Source: Chlamydiota bacterium (GTDB lineage Bacteria; Chlamydiota; Chlamydiia; Chlamydiales; JAJFMI01). From it: a DNA stretch of 15,898 nt. A model generated the notes under the pieces. It was not told the DNA's origin and ran no database searches. It was given only the letters and a program-made list of their open reading frames with translations. Shown piece by piece: positions 1 to 7,343 of this stretch (positions are counted from its first letter, which is position 1; every line of letters begins with the position of its first letter). The DNA is taken from assembly GCA_021772235.1 (NCBI GenBank), contig JAJFMI010000139.1:1-15898 (forward strand). The letters run 5' to 3'. A program made the translations under genes and the position numbers.

Positions 1-569
1 CTGTGCGCGTCATGATTTCGCAAAGAAACCAGCGCAAATTTGCCATCCTTACGATTAGTGACGGCATTGAACATTTTGAGATTCCCATCTGGTCAGACCT
101 TTACGAGGTGAAAGCGCCTTTGCTTCATGAAAATCAGCTGCTCTATGTTGTGATTCAAGTTGATCGACGCGAAGGGGAATTTAAACTTAGCTGTCGTTGG
201 CTCGACGACTTAACAGTGGCGAGCGAAGAGACCATCCGCGCGGCAGACGCCGCATTTGATCAGGCAAAGAAAAACCCCATACCCGATAAAAAACGCGTGA
301 AACAGAAAGAAGAAAAGCCGGTCGAGAAGAAGAATGCGATAGAAATCCATCTCAATGCTGACGTGATACGCCTTAGCCACATCTTGGAAATAAAAAAAAT
401 ATTCCATGAACATGCTGGGGGAGATGATGTGCGTTTGCAATTTGTCTCGGGTGAAAACCGCATAGGTTCCATAGAGGTAGATGAGGGATTTGGAGTGAAA
501 TGGGACCAAGATATTGAAAAAAAGATTGCGCAATTTCCTTTCTTTGAAAAGGTTGTGCAAAAGTCCTAA
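1..569 (+). CDS. dnaE: DNA polymerase III alpha subunit, C-terminal fragment (5' end outside window)
   Basis: Only the last ~188 codons are present; the frame is open at the left edge, so the GTG at base 3 is an internal codon, not a start. DnaE is the replicative polymerase catalytic subunit; this part is the C-terminal OB-fold and tail, which in the family contact single-stranded DNA and the clamp/tau subunit, not the catalytic palm. Visible: an OB-like stretch (fragment residues 1-72) with the characteristic run RKFAILTISDG followed by FEIPIW and a 'LYE..APLL.EN' segment, then a Lys/Glu-rich linker (about 90-110) and a compact C-terminal domain starting near INADV-like text at residue 115 (LNADVIRLSHILEIK). 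Followed by 21 bases and the BamD-like gene on the same strand. Placement ahead of the BamD-like/lptE/rsbW genes agrees with chlamydial gene order recalled from C. trachomatis. Identification from motif and synteny memory, not a search. Confidence 0.85.
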   Translation, partial: VRVMISQRNQRKFAILTISDGIEHFEIPIWSDLYEVKAPLLHENQLLYVVIQVDRREGEFKLSCRWLDDLTVASEETIRAADAAFDQAKKNPIPDKKRVKQKEEKPVEKKNAIEIHLNADVIRLSHILEIKKIFHEHAGGDDVRLQFVSGENRIGSIEVDEGFGVKWDQDIEKKIAQFPFFEKVVQKS

Positions 570-590
570 CACGTGGGATAATAAACCTTC

Positions 591-1523
591 ATGATGAAGA
601 AAATATTAGCACTTACACTTTTTTTAGGAACTCTAGCCTCTGCAGAGCAGGAGAAACCCTCGGTAGAAGATCGCTATCGCGTTGCAATGGAAGCGATGGG
701 CAAGCAAGATTGGAAGGCAGCAATACGCCAAAATCGTCGAATTCTAGCCTATTATCCCGGAACAACCTTTGCTAAAGAGGCCGATTACTACCTTGCTACA
801 GCCTATCTTGCGCAGGGAGAATACATCCGCGCTGACCAATATCTTTCTCGCTATATCACTACACAGACGAGCCCGACATTTTTTGAAGAGGCTATAAGAA
901 AAAAGTTTGAAATCGCTAAAGCATTTGATGGCGGTGGAAAAAAGCACCTCTTCAATGCGAAAGTTCTTCCAAAAGTCCTACCAGCACGTGATGAAGCGCT
1001 ACGTCTTTATGACGAAGTGATCGCCTCACTTCCGCGCGATGAAGTCGCTGCTGAATCACTCTATAGAAAAGGTGAGCTTCTTCTCTTTTTCAAAAAGTAC
1101 AAAGAGAGTGTTGAATCTTTTCAAACACTGATTCGTCGCTTTCCTAAGCATCAACTCGCCCCTGAAAGTTTTATGGGCATCGGCAATGTCTACCTGCAGC
1201 AGTGTGCAGCGACATTTCCTGATCCAGCGCACTTAGAATTGGCAGAAATCAACTTACGCAAATTCCGTCGCGCCTTTCCTGGTGAGCCACGTATCACACA
1301 GACAGAAGGATTGATTTCACTAATGAAAGAGCGCTTTGCAAAAGAGCTCTTTGATGTAGGCCATTTCTATCAAAAGACGAAAAAAGTTGATGCTGCAGCT
1401 ATCTACTACTCTACAATTATCGTCCGTTATCCAAATACAAAACAGGCTAAACATGCAGAGAAGCGCTTGCGTAAATTGGGTCGTGAGATTCCTGAGCCGG
1501 GCATGGTTGCCTCTCCTTCTTAA
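591..1523 (+). CDS. Secreted TPR protein, BamD/YfiO-like (chlamydial CT547-type)
   Basis: A 310-residue exported protein. Residues 1-18 form a typical signal peptide (MMKK, hydrophobic core, ASA cleavage site before EQ), so it is predicted to be periplasmic. The mature part is made of helical TPR-like repeats at about 29-95, 150-205 and 250-300, with recurring text such as 'YYPGTTFAKEADYYLATAYL', 'RRFPKHQLAPESFMGIGNVYL' and 'VRYPNTKQAKHAEKRLRKL'; the 'YP.T..A..A......A' signature is what BamD (outer-membrane beta-barrel assembly) and related YbgF proteins show. Unlike Proteobacterial BamD there is no lipobox cysteine after the signal peptide, so it would be soluble or held by a partner. Two adjacent ATGs (591 and 594) could start it; the Shine-Dalgarno is weak. 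Its 3' end overlaps lptE, which suggests co-translation. BamD-like role is inferred; a general envelope TPR scaffold is the alternative. Confidence 0.75.
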   Translation: MMKKILALTLFLGTLASAEQEKPSVEDRYRVAMEAMGKQDWKAAIRQNRRILAYYPGTTFAKEADYYLATAYLAQGEYIRADQYLSRYITTQTSPTFFEEAIRKKFEIAKAFDGGGKKHLFNAKVLPKVLPARDEALRLYDEVIASLPRDEVAAESLYRKGELLLFFKKYKESVESFQTLIRRFPKHQLAPESFMGIGNVYLQQCAATFPDPAHLELAEINLRKFRRAFPGEPRITQTEGLISLMKERFAKELFDVGHFYQKTKKVDAAAIYYSTIIVRYPNTKQAKHAEKRLRKLGREIPEPGMVASPS

Positions 1524-2073
1524 TTGCACATCCTGCGGCTACCATCTTGTAACTACTGAAAATCCCACTATCACGATTCCCTACATCAAAGGGGATATCG
1601 ATGGAAAACTCACATCAGCACTTGCTTATTCCATTTCTGCAGAAACACCCCTGCGTTATCAGGTGAAAAACGGTCGCTACCAGCTTCAAGGAGAAATTAT
1701 CTCCACCCAATATGAAAAAATTGGCTTTCAATATGATCGAGATGAGACAACCGGTAAGCGCGAAGATCGCCTCAATCAAATTGAAGAGCGACGAGTCGTT
1801 TCTCTGCAAGTAGAGCTTATTGACACATTAACAGGTGAAAATCTTCTAGGACCAGAAACCCTATCCGTCTATTCCGACTATGACTATGTCGATTCTGACT
1901 CCATCCGTGACCTTTCTCTCACATCTTCAACAGGAAGACCTATGTCTGTTTTGCAGTTTTCTATGGGTCAGCTTGGTGCCTTTGAAGACGCGCGCAACGA
2001 AGCAGCAATTCCACTCTATCGAAAGCTTGCAAAACAAATATCAAACGCAATTTTGAACCAAAATAGCAAATAG
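1453..2073 (+). CDS. lptE: LPS-assembly lipoprotein, LptE family (CT548-type)
   Basis: LptE plugs the LptD barrel and helps insert LPS into the outer membrane. The diagnostic feature is the lipoprotein signal followed by SCGYHL, the family's characteristic Cys-Gly-Tyr/Trp-His-Leu start of the mature chain, then 'ENPTITIPYIKGD', a 'YQLQGEI' strand and an alternating strand/helix pattern ending in a C-terminal helix (YRKLAKQISNAIL). The frame is open from an ATG at 1387, but that would add 22 residues without signal-peptide character inside the preceding gene. ATG 1453 gives 206 residues; a GTG at 1483 gives an even more classical n-region (MRFLSR) and hydrophobic core. I chose 1453 because an AGG lies 7 bases upstream; 1483 is a real alternative. 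Either start overlaps the end of the BamD-like gene (40-71 bases), so translation is probably coupled. Family call is from motif; divergence from Proteobacterial LptE is large. Confidence 0.7.
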   Translation: MQRSACVNWVVRFLSRAWLPLLLNCTSCGYHLVTTENPTITIPYIKGDIDGKLTSALAYSISAETPLRYQVKNGRYQLQGEIISTQYEKIGFQYDRDETTGKREDRLNQIEERRVVSLQVELIDTLTGENLLGPETLSVYSDYDYVDSDSIRDLSLTSSTGRPMSVLQFSMGQLGAFEDARNEAAIPLYRKLAKQISNAILNQNSK

Positions 2074-2087
2074 AGTAAAACGAAGGG

Positions 2088-2504
2088 GTGACGCACACCG
2101 TATCGCAACAATTTGCCGCCAAGCTCAACCAACTCTACCCGATGCTCGATTTTGTCCGAGAAGGGATTGCGCAGATGGGTTTTAACGACACAGAATCACA
2201 ACGTTTTGAAATAGCTGTTGAAGAAGCTGTTGTGAACGTTATCCATCATGCCTATCCAGATAAAGAAGGCTTTATCGAAATCACACTTAAGCTCTTTCCT
2301 AAAGAAAAAATGCAAGTTGTTATCAAAGATCAGGGAATTGCATTTAACCCACTTCTTCAAGATGCCACTTTTGACCATGAGACACCTGCAGAAGAGCGCA
2401 AGCCTGGAGGGCTGGGCATTCCCTTCATCCGCGAGTTTATCGACAACATACAATACCAACGCGAAGACATCTTTAATGTTTTGGTGTTGGAAAAAGTGCT
2501 TTAA
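2088..2504 (+). CDS. rsbW: Anti-sigma factor serine kinase, RsbW/SpoIIAB-type (HATPase_c)
   Basis: A 138-residue GHKL-fold ATPase. The N-box helix EIAVEEAVVNVIHHAYP (residues 41-57; Asn50 for Mg-ATP), the G1 box DQGIAFNP (81-88) and the Gly-rich G2/lid segment GGLGIPFIREFID (107-119) are all present and in order, and the length equals the single-domain RsbW family. Such kinases bind a sigma factor and phosphorylate an RsbV-type anti-anti-sigma protein; in chlamydiae the partner-switching module is known to act on housekeeping transcription. No RsbV or RsbU lies in the window. It begins at GTG 2088, 14 bases after lptE, with a purine-rich GAAGGG nearly touching the start codon. Its TAA is followed with no spacer by the reverse-strand stop of the 932-aa gene, so there is no room for an ordinary terminator between them. 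Confidence 0.88.
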   Translation: MTHTVSQQFAAKLNQLYPMLDFVREGIAQMGFNDTESQRFEIAVEEAVVNVIHHAYPDKEGFIEITLKLFPKEKMQVVIKDQGIAFNPLLQDATFDHETPAEERKPGGLGIPFIREFIDNIQYQREDIFNVLVLEKVL

Positions 2505-5303
2505 TCAAACAACCTCATCGGCCTTAATATTAGAAAAAACCGAAGCCATGTAGATAGCGCGTGTCTTTTCATTTGTAATTGAGTGGGGAAAGGAATAACC
2601 TAGAAGTTCATCTATTACTCTTTTTCTGAGTCCTATGATTTGTTTTACTTCAGGTGAAAGCATCAATGTCCCTTTTTGCAACTCTAATGCACTTGGAAGA
2701 AGAATTTGATGACCAGCCAGGTGCACTTTCCATCCTTGCTTTTCATGATGTTGGAAGTTCCATTTCGTATCTGTTAACTCTTGCAACTGCGTTGAATCCC
2801 AGGAGTGATTCATTGCAACAAGGTAACGAATCAATCCATCTTCTTTATTGAGCACTTCTTTATGAAGACCAAAAATAACAACGTTGTGTGTAAGAACAGC
2901 ATTTTGCTCTAAAAGCTGTTGTAGTTTCTCAAAATGCTCTCCTTCTCCTTGTTTCATGATATTGGCAAGATATGGAAGGTAGCAATCACCACTACGAAAT
3001 GTGACTTGGGCAAGTAAGATTTCTAAACGCATTACGGTATCTTCTAGAAGTCGTTTGCCATCTCTTGAGGCTATTGTTTTTTGCGAAAGAGTTTCAAGGG
3101 GTAAGAGGTTGTAATCCGCATTCCATACATCAAAGAGAAAGTGGAGTCTAATAGCTTTAATCACATTATTGTAGGTAATACTGTGGCTGTATGGTTTTGA
3201 TAGTAGTGTGTTTGGTGTGGGGCGGTTTTCTAGTTCTCTCTGCCTGAATAAAGCATTGTAGCGGTCAGGCATCCACTTTTCTCGAGGTTCATTCTGTTTC
3301 TGTAGTTTCCTTTCTAATTCAAGGATGGTTGTAGAAGGATAGAGATGAGATACAAAGCTAAACTCTGGATTGATCTGAATATTAGAAACAAATGCTCGTA
3401 GATCTCTATAATGTTCGAGAAATCTGCTGGCCATGTGCTGTTCCGCTTCTATATTATTTAGATGAAAAGAAGTTCCTGATGAGTCTCCGGAAGTGATATA
3501 CATGATCTCTCGTAAGCTCAGTAAACCATTCATGATCTTTTCATTTCTTGTATCAGCTCTATTTGGATTTATTCCCAGGAAGTTTTTTAGGGCATCGTAA
3601 CTAGTAAAAGTGTTTGCCTTAAGATCGAATTCCCTGTTGTCATACATGCCGTTTAAGTGTTCTTCTAGCGCAATAGTGGAAGAGTTATTTCCATAATATA
3701 TATTAAAATGACCTAAGGAGACTTTATAGCTGAGGTTAGCAATTGCTTCCATCACTTCCTTAAAGTTAATTTTCATATCCTCATCTAATTGGACGATTCT
3801 TTCAAATATTTTTTCTTGGTTGGTGAGCACTGTGTCAATTTTTTCTTCCATTCTGATCAACTGCTCAAAGATCGCTTGTTGATTTGCAACCATTTCTTCT
3901 CTAAAGCCCTCAAGAAATTCTTTAATTGAATTTATTCCCTCCATCATTTTTACTTGGTTTCCAATAACCACACTAAATGTTTCCATCACTTGTTTGTGAC
4001 GTGCTGCTCCAGGATCTGCTTTTTTCTTTCCTAAACCTGCAAGACCGGCAAGTGCTCCTATTGCTCCTATGCAATTGCCTGTAGCAAGTGACATGCCTAC
4101 ATTTAATGCAACACTTCCTACTTCAACAGCAGTTCGCAAATTGGGATTTACGTCTACTCCCACACTGTCCAAAAATCCAAGAGTAGAGCTAGCCATTTGC
4201 GCATATCCTTGCCACTTCATAAAATTTTGTTTTGTTTCTGCGAGCTCTAACATTTGTGCTTTTTTTTCATTAGGCAAATGGCTTAATTTTCCTGACTTCA
4301 GCGCTTCAATTTGTTGTGAAGGGTCCATTTGTCCGTACATAAACTCTTCTATGAAATCGAGAGTCTCCTCGTTTTCCTTAATCAAAAGGGAGTTCTCTTC
4401 AATCCGCTCTCTGTTGGCTTTAATTTTTTGCGTATTCTCTTGAATTCCTTCATTCAACCTGCCAAGAGATGTTTGGATGTGATCTACATCAGAAAATAAT
4501 TGGTCAAGTTGCTCATTAGTATTTTTTGTAAAATTATAAAATTCTCCCGTTAATTTAGTCACTCTACTCTCTTCCAAGGTCATGCGACTATCTAAGTCCT
4601 CAAGGGCCAGTTCATAGAGACCGTCTCTTTCAGCCTGGGCATTTAACTCCTCAATGACTTCTTTTGTTAAATCTCCATAGACAGCTAATGATGCACTAAC
4701 TTTTGTGTTAAATTTGTGTTTATCATCGCCTGTTGGATCGATTTCAGGATCTTGAAGAAAAGCGTGATGCTTTTTCATCACTTCTAGACGTACCCTTGCT
4801 TTTTCAAAATGTGTGCCCTCGGCATCAACAAAAGCGCGGTAATCATCAGCATTGGTCCTTGCAATTTTAACAAGTTGCGAGGAGGTTGTCGTAATGATTT
4901 GTCTAGAAGTTGCATCTTTGTACGTTTGAAGGAGTTGTCCGGTGTAATTTTCAACTCCTTTTGTTACAACTGCTGCCATGATTGGACCTGCGACAGGTCC
5001 AAGCCCTGCTGTCAAACCAACATTAGCAAAAACACCTACTGCCGCAGTAGCCGTCCAATTTGCAACATTCCATGGAGCAAAGCCATTTTGAGCAGCTCTC
5101 ATTTGTTGATCGTACGATTGTAAAACTTGATTCGTTCTCGAGGATTGCTTCTTAGGATTCGCTTGCATTATTGATGTACGTGTTACTTCATCAATTTCTT
5201 TTTGCTCCAAACCGTGCGCGCTTCCGTCAGAAACGAATGCTTGGACCTGTCTGCATCCATGAGGTGGTAAATGAAAGGTTTGTTTTAATGATTCAGTTGT
5301 CAT
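2505..5303 (-). CDS. Large helical coiled-coil protein with two hydrophobic segments; possible membrane-acting effector/toxin component
   Basis: 932 residues, not recognised as a named family. From N to C: a polar N-terminus without signal peptide; a Gly/Ala-rich hydrophobic segment at about 84-115; helical region 120-240; charged coiled coil about 241-325 (EQLDQLF, IQENTQKIKANRERIEEN); a second Gly/Ala-rich hydrophobic segment about 390-425 ending in GKKKADPGAARH; a second coiled coil about 436-525 (MEEKIDTVLTNQEKIFERI); then roughly 400 residues of mixed, mostly helical sequence. Two membrane-capable hairpins each next to long amphipathic helices is an architecture shared by alpha-helical pore formers (Cry6/ClyA/YaxAB-like), but I see no diagnostic motif, so this is inference. 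ATG 5303 has GAGGAG 5 bases upstream, inside the end of the 498-aa gene (stop TAG, two bases, ATG), indicating an operon and co-translation. A type III effector or structural coiled-coil protein are alternatives. Confidence 0.8.
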   Translation of the reverse strand: MTTESLKQTFHLPPHGCRQVQAFVSDGSAHGLEQKEIDEVTRTSIMQANPKKQSSRTNQVLQSYDQQMRAAQNGFAPWNVANWTATAAVGVFANVGLTAGLGPVAGPIMAAVVTKGVENYTGQLLQTYKDATSRQIITTTSSQLVKIARTNADDYRAFVDAEGTHFEKARVRLEVMKKHHAFLQDPEIDPTGDDKHKFNTKVSASLAVYGDLTKEVIEELNAQAERDGLYELALEDLDSRMTLEESRVTKLTGEFYNFTKNTNEQLDQLFSDVDHIQTSLGRLNEGIQENTQKIKANRERIEENSLLIKENEETLDFIEEFMYGQMDPSQQIEALKSGKLSHLPNEKKAQMLELAETKQNFMKWQGYAQMASSTLGFLDSVGVDVNPNLRTAVEVGSVALNVGMSLATGNCIGAIGALAGLAGLGKKKADPGAARHKQVMETFSVVIGNQVKMMEGINSIKEFLEGFREEMVANQQAIFEQLIRMEEKIDTVLTNQEKIFERIVQLDEDMKINFKEVMEAIANLSYKVSLGHFNIYYGNNSSTIALEEHLNGMYDNREFDLKANTFTSYDALKNFLGINPNRADTRNEKIMNGLLSLREIMYITSGDSSGTSFHLNNIEAEQHMASRFLEHYRDLRAFVSNIQINPEFSFVSHLYPSTTILELERKLQKQNEPREKWMPDRYNALFRQRELENRPTPNTLLSKPYSHSITYNNVIKAIRLHFLFDVWNADYNLLPLETLSQKTIASRDGKRLLEDTVMRLEILLAQVTFRSGDCYLPYLANIMKQGEGEHFEKLQQLLEQNAVLTHNVVIFGLHKEVLNKEDGLIRYLVAMNHSWDSTQLQELTDTKWNFQHHEKQGWKVHLAGHQILLPSALELQKGTLMLSPEVKQIIGLRKRVIDELLGYSFPHSITNEKTRAIYMASVFSNIKADEVV

Positions 5304-5305
5304 TA

Positions 5306-6802
5306 CTACTCCTCATGGTGTGTTTTTAATCGATCGACTTGTTCTTGGAGAGCTGCCATTTCTTGTCGCATACTACTCATAGATGATTCAACAGCAGCAT
5401 GAATTCTTGGGGTTAGTGCGTCTAATACAATTTCTACTAATTGTTCGCGAGTAGCTTTGATCGCACTTTCTGTTTGCTGACGCGCTGCCTCCATAGCGAA
5501 AAACTGATCAACTCTTAAAGCTTCTATCATCTGCTCTGTATCTCTTCTAAGTCCTTCGCTATCTAAACGAACTTGTGCAATTAATCGATTATTTTCATGA
5601 ACTTGAGAGTTTAATCCTGAATGCATTCCTGCGCTCGGGACATCAACACCTTTATTGACTGTAGTTCTTTCAATTTTCGTGTACGCATAATACACGTGTA
5701 AGCCGTTGGTATTGCGAATCACAAGGCCGTCATGCGTGGGGCGATGAGAATGATGATTTGTTGCCATTCTTAAAATCGGTAATCTTGATCCGTCAACGTG
5801 AACATCTTCTTTACGAAGAACAGAGTGAATAGGTCCGTTTTGAAACCCAGTGCTTAAATCTTTGATTTTTTCAATACGATCTAGAGTGAAACCTTGGCTA
5901 GGAAATATTTGACAAACTCTCCATTTTGCTTCTTGGGGGTAATCGTTGTTAGAGTACTTTTTCCAAGTAAGATTATCATAAGTTCTTTTTTTAATGAGAG
6001 GATTTATTGGAGGGGTGGCGTTAGGTTCGTAGGGCACAACCAGTGTAGCATCTTTGTCGAGAGGGTTTTTTTCTGATTGATTAATTAGTGTTATAGAGAG
6101 GTCTCCATGAAATATTACCCGCCATATATTGTGTTCTTGTCCCCAAGAATTAGGGAAGTTAAAAAGTCCAATTTTTTCCATATTTCCATGAGGTATTTCC
6201 ACATAATACTCCCTGAAAAGAAGGCTTCGGATAACGCATTTTTCCCCATTTTTTTCGACATCCCATAAAAACTTTCTTGGTATGCCGGTCTCGATCATTC
6301 TTACTTTATTATCTTCGTTTGTGGATAAAAACTTTCCATATTTTCTATTTAGAAATGCGTAGGATCCTCCTCCGAGAGCTTTGATCTCCCATTGATGGGA
6401 AGTGGATCCATCGTTGTTGAATGCAAGTTCATTTTCTCCCATCGCCCGAAGGTATAAATTGGTTCTTCTATTGCGCAAAAAATAAAACCCATCGGAATTT
6501 TTGATAATTTTCCAGAAAATTTTTCTGGAAGAACTTGTTTCAATCTTAAGTTTACCCTGGTCATCTTGTGTCAATGAATGGCCATCGAAAAAATCGCTAT
6601 CAATGGAAAAACTGTTTTTTAATACGGCGCTAGAAAATAGATCATATTGTCTCGTTATTTTCCACACAGCCCGTTTATCAATAGCGGTAGCTTCTAAGGG
6701 AATAGGAGCGACCACAACTTCAGAAATATCGTCTTTTCTACTAGCTGCTAGCGCAAGATGAAAGCGCTCATTAGTAAACGTACATACACCAGAAATACTC
6801 AT
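5306..6802 (-). CDS. Tryptophan-periodic, beta-trefoil-like protein with C-terminal coiled coil
   Basis: 498 residues. The N-terminal half (about 1-235) repeats a pattern of hydrophobic-Trp-charged-aliphatic: VWKI (46), FWKI (96), QWEI (137), LWDV (179), IWRV (227), possibly KWRV (293). Most are followed by beta-strand text such as GFYFLRNRRTNLYL and SYAFLNRKYGKFLS. Spacings of 41-50 residues, and the 'Y..L.NR..G.FLS' phrase, resemble fascin/ricin-B type beta-trefoils, which bind carbohydrate or proteins; this is inference. Residues 270-385 are a further beta-rich region with a His cluster (ATNHHSHRPTHDG). Residues about 400-495 are a helical coiled coil (QMIEALR, MRQEMAALQEQVDRL). No signal peptide. 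The frame opens at a TTG (6814), but ATG 6802 is preceded by GGAGGT at ideal spacing, so I start there. It is first in a two-gene operon with the 932-aa helical protein; its coiled coil is a plausible docking element for that partner. Confidence 0.8.
   Translation of the reverse strand: MSISGVCTFTNERFHLALAASRKDDISEVVVAPIPLEATAIDKRAVWKITRQYDLFSSAVLKNSFSIDSDFFDGHSLTQDDQGKLKIETSSSRKIFWKIIKNSDGFYFLRNRRTNLYLRAMGENELAFNNDGSTSHQWEIKALGGGSYAFLNRKYGKFLSTNEDNKVRMIETGIPRKFLWDVEKNGEKCVIRSLLFREYYVEIPHGNMEKIGLFNFPNSWGQEHNIWRVIFHGDLSITLINQSEKNPLDKDATLVVPYEPNATPPINPLIKKRTYDNLTWKKYSNNDYPQEAKWRVCQIFPSQGFTLDRIEKIKDLSTGFQNGPIHSVLRKEDVHVDGSRLPILRMATNHHSHRPTHDGLVIRNTNGLHVYYAYTKIERTTVNKGVDVPSAGMHSGLNSQVHENNRLIAQVRLDSEGLRRDTEQMIEALRVDQFFAMEAARQQTESAIKATREQLVEIVLDALTPRIHAAVESSMSSMRQEMAALQEQVDRLKTHHEE
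5309..5314 (-). promoter_or_regulatory. Intragenic Shine-Dalgarno for the 932-aa gene
   Basis: The last two sense codons of the trefoil-like gene read GAG GAG; they are followed by its TAG stop, TA, and the ATG of the 932-aa gene. The site therefore sits 5 bases from the start it serves and is translated by ribosomes finishing the first gene, a layout that supports translational coupling and matched protein amounts. Confidence 0.75.
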
Positions 6803-6806
6803 TTCA

Positions 6807-6812
6807 ACCTCC
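6807..6812 (-). promoter_or_regulatory. Strong Shine-Dalgarno deciding the start of the trefoil-like gene
   Basis: On the minus strand GGAGGT stands 4 bases ahead of ATG 6802. It overlaps the upstream in-frame TTG (6814), which would otherwise be taken as the start, so the ATG is favoured. Confidence 0.75.
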
Positions 6813-6877
6813 AAGTTGATCGATTTTCAAGGGAACGTTAGCGAATAAATAATTTTATGTAAAGAAGTTGATGGTAT

Positions 6878-7300
6878 TTATTCTTTATGAATAGAGGAAA
6901 TCGCTTCTTCTGTGTCAAGAACTTCGGAGAGGTAATAGCGCAAAACCTTTAATACAAATTTAGGAGTGTTGTAAATTCCTGAGGTGGAAAAAACGATTTC
7001 TAATTTGGAGGAATTTTCGTCCATTAAGCTGATAAGAGTAAGTGTTGTAGGAAGTTCGTCTATTACTTTTGGAACGATCCAAATAGCAAACTCTTCATTA
7101 AAGAGGGTGACTTTTTCATCAGTCTCAATGACATGAAACTGATGAGGGAACTCTTCGCTCTCCTCTTCGTCTTCACTATCAAGAAGTCCAAGGTCGCGTA
7201 GGAGTTTTAGATCGACTGAGATGATCCCGTCAGGAGCACATTTTGGAAATTCTTGCATAAGTTTTGTAAACGTCTCTTCCAAAATTGTAGGATCACTCAT
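6878..7300 (-). CDS. Small acidic protein of unknown function (possibly CT550 position)
   Basis: 140 residues, no recognised motif, no signal peptide or membrane segment. It is strongly acidic, with a cluster SEDEEESEEF near residues 42-51 and an acidic, helical C-terminus (VLRYYLSEVLDTEEAISSIHKE-like, ending at the stop). The middle alternates beta-strand text (KVTLFNEEFAIWIVPKV, TLTLISLM, KLEIVFSTSGIY). Small size, acidity and alpha/beta composition would suit a type III secretion chaperone, but the evidence is weak. ATG 7300 has GGAG 6 bases upstream. It is divergent from dacF (115 bases apart) and lies 75 bases ahead of the trefoil-like gene on the same strand, so it may be transcribed with that pair. 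In C. trachomatis a short hypothetical gene (CT550) lies between rsbW and dacF as I recall; homology is not shown here. Confidence 0.72.
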   Translation of the reverse strand: MSDPTILEETFTKLMQEFPKCAPDGIISVDLKLLRDLGLLDSEDEEESEEFPHQFHVIETDEKVTLFNEEFAIWIVPKVIDELPTTLTLISLMDENSSKLEIVFSTSGIYNTPKFVLKVLRYYLSEVLDTEEAISSIHKE

Positions 7301-7327
7301 ATCTCTCCATTTGAGGTTAATTGTTAT

Positions 7328-7343
7328 GGGGTCAGATGCCCCC
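7328..7343. repeat. Short G/C palindrome between the divergent genes
   Basis: GGGGTCAGATGCCCC forms a 4-bp G:C stem (5 with a G-U pair) around a small loop, in otherwise AT-rich DNA between the acidic-protein gene and dacF. It could be an operator, a transcript hairpin or one copy of a dispersed REP-like palindrome; a single copy here cannot decide. No T-run follows, so it is not a good intrinsic terminator. Confidence 0.35.

Noticed and set aside
3..5. GTG at base 3 as the start of a 188-aa protein
   Set aside because: The sequence reads as the C-terminal end of DnaE and the frame is open to the window edge; the codon is internal.
4069..5123. Plus-strand open frames inside the 932-aa gene
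   Set aside because: Low-complexity Ser/Cys-rich translations with no ribosome binding site, opposite a long continuous frame with clear protein character.
6803..6814. TTG start of the trefoil-like gene
   Set aside because: It overlaps the GGAGGT site that is ideally spaced for ATG 6802.
6815..6877. Promoter for the accessory operon (minus-strand TTTACA with a -10 17 bases on)
   Set aside because: The -35 is acceptable but the -10 (TAACGT) matches only half the consensus; not strong enough to list.
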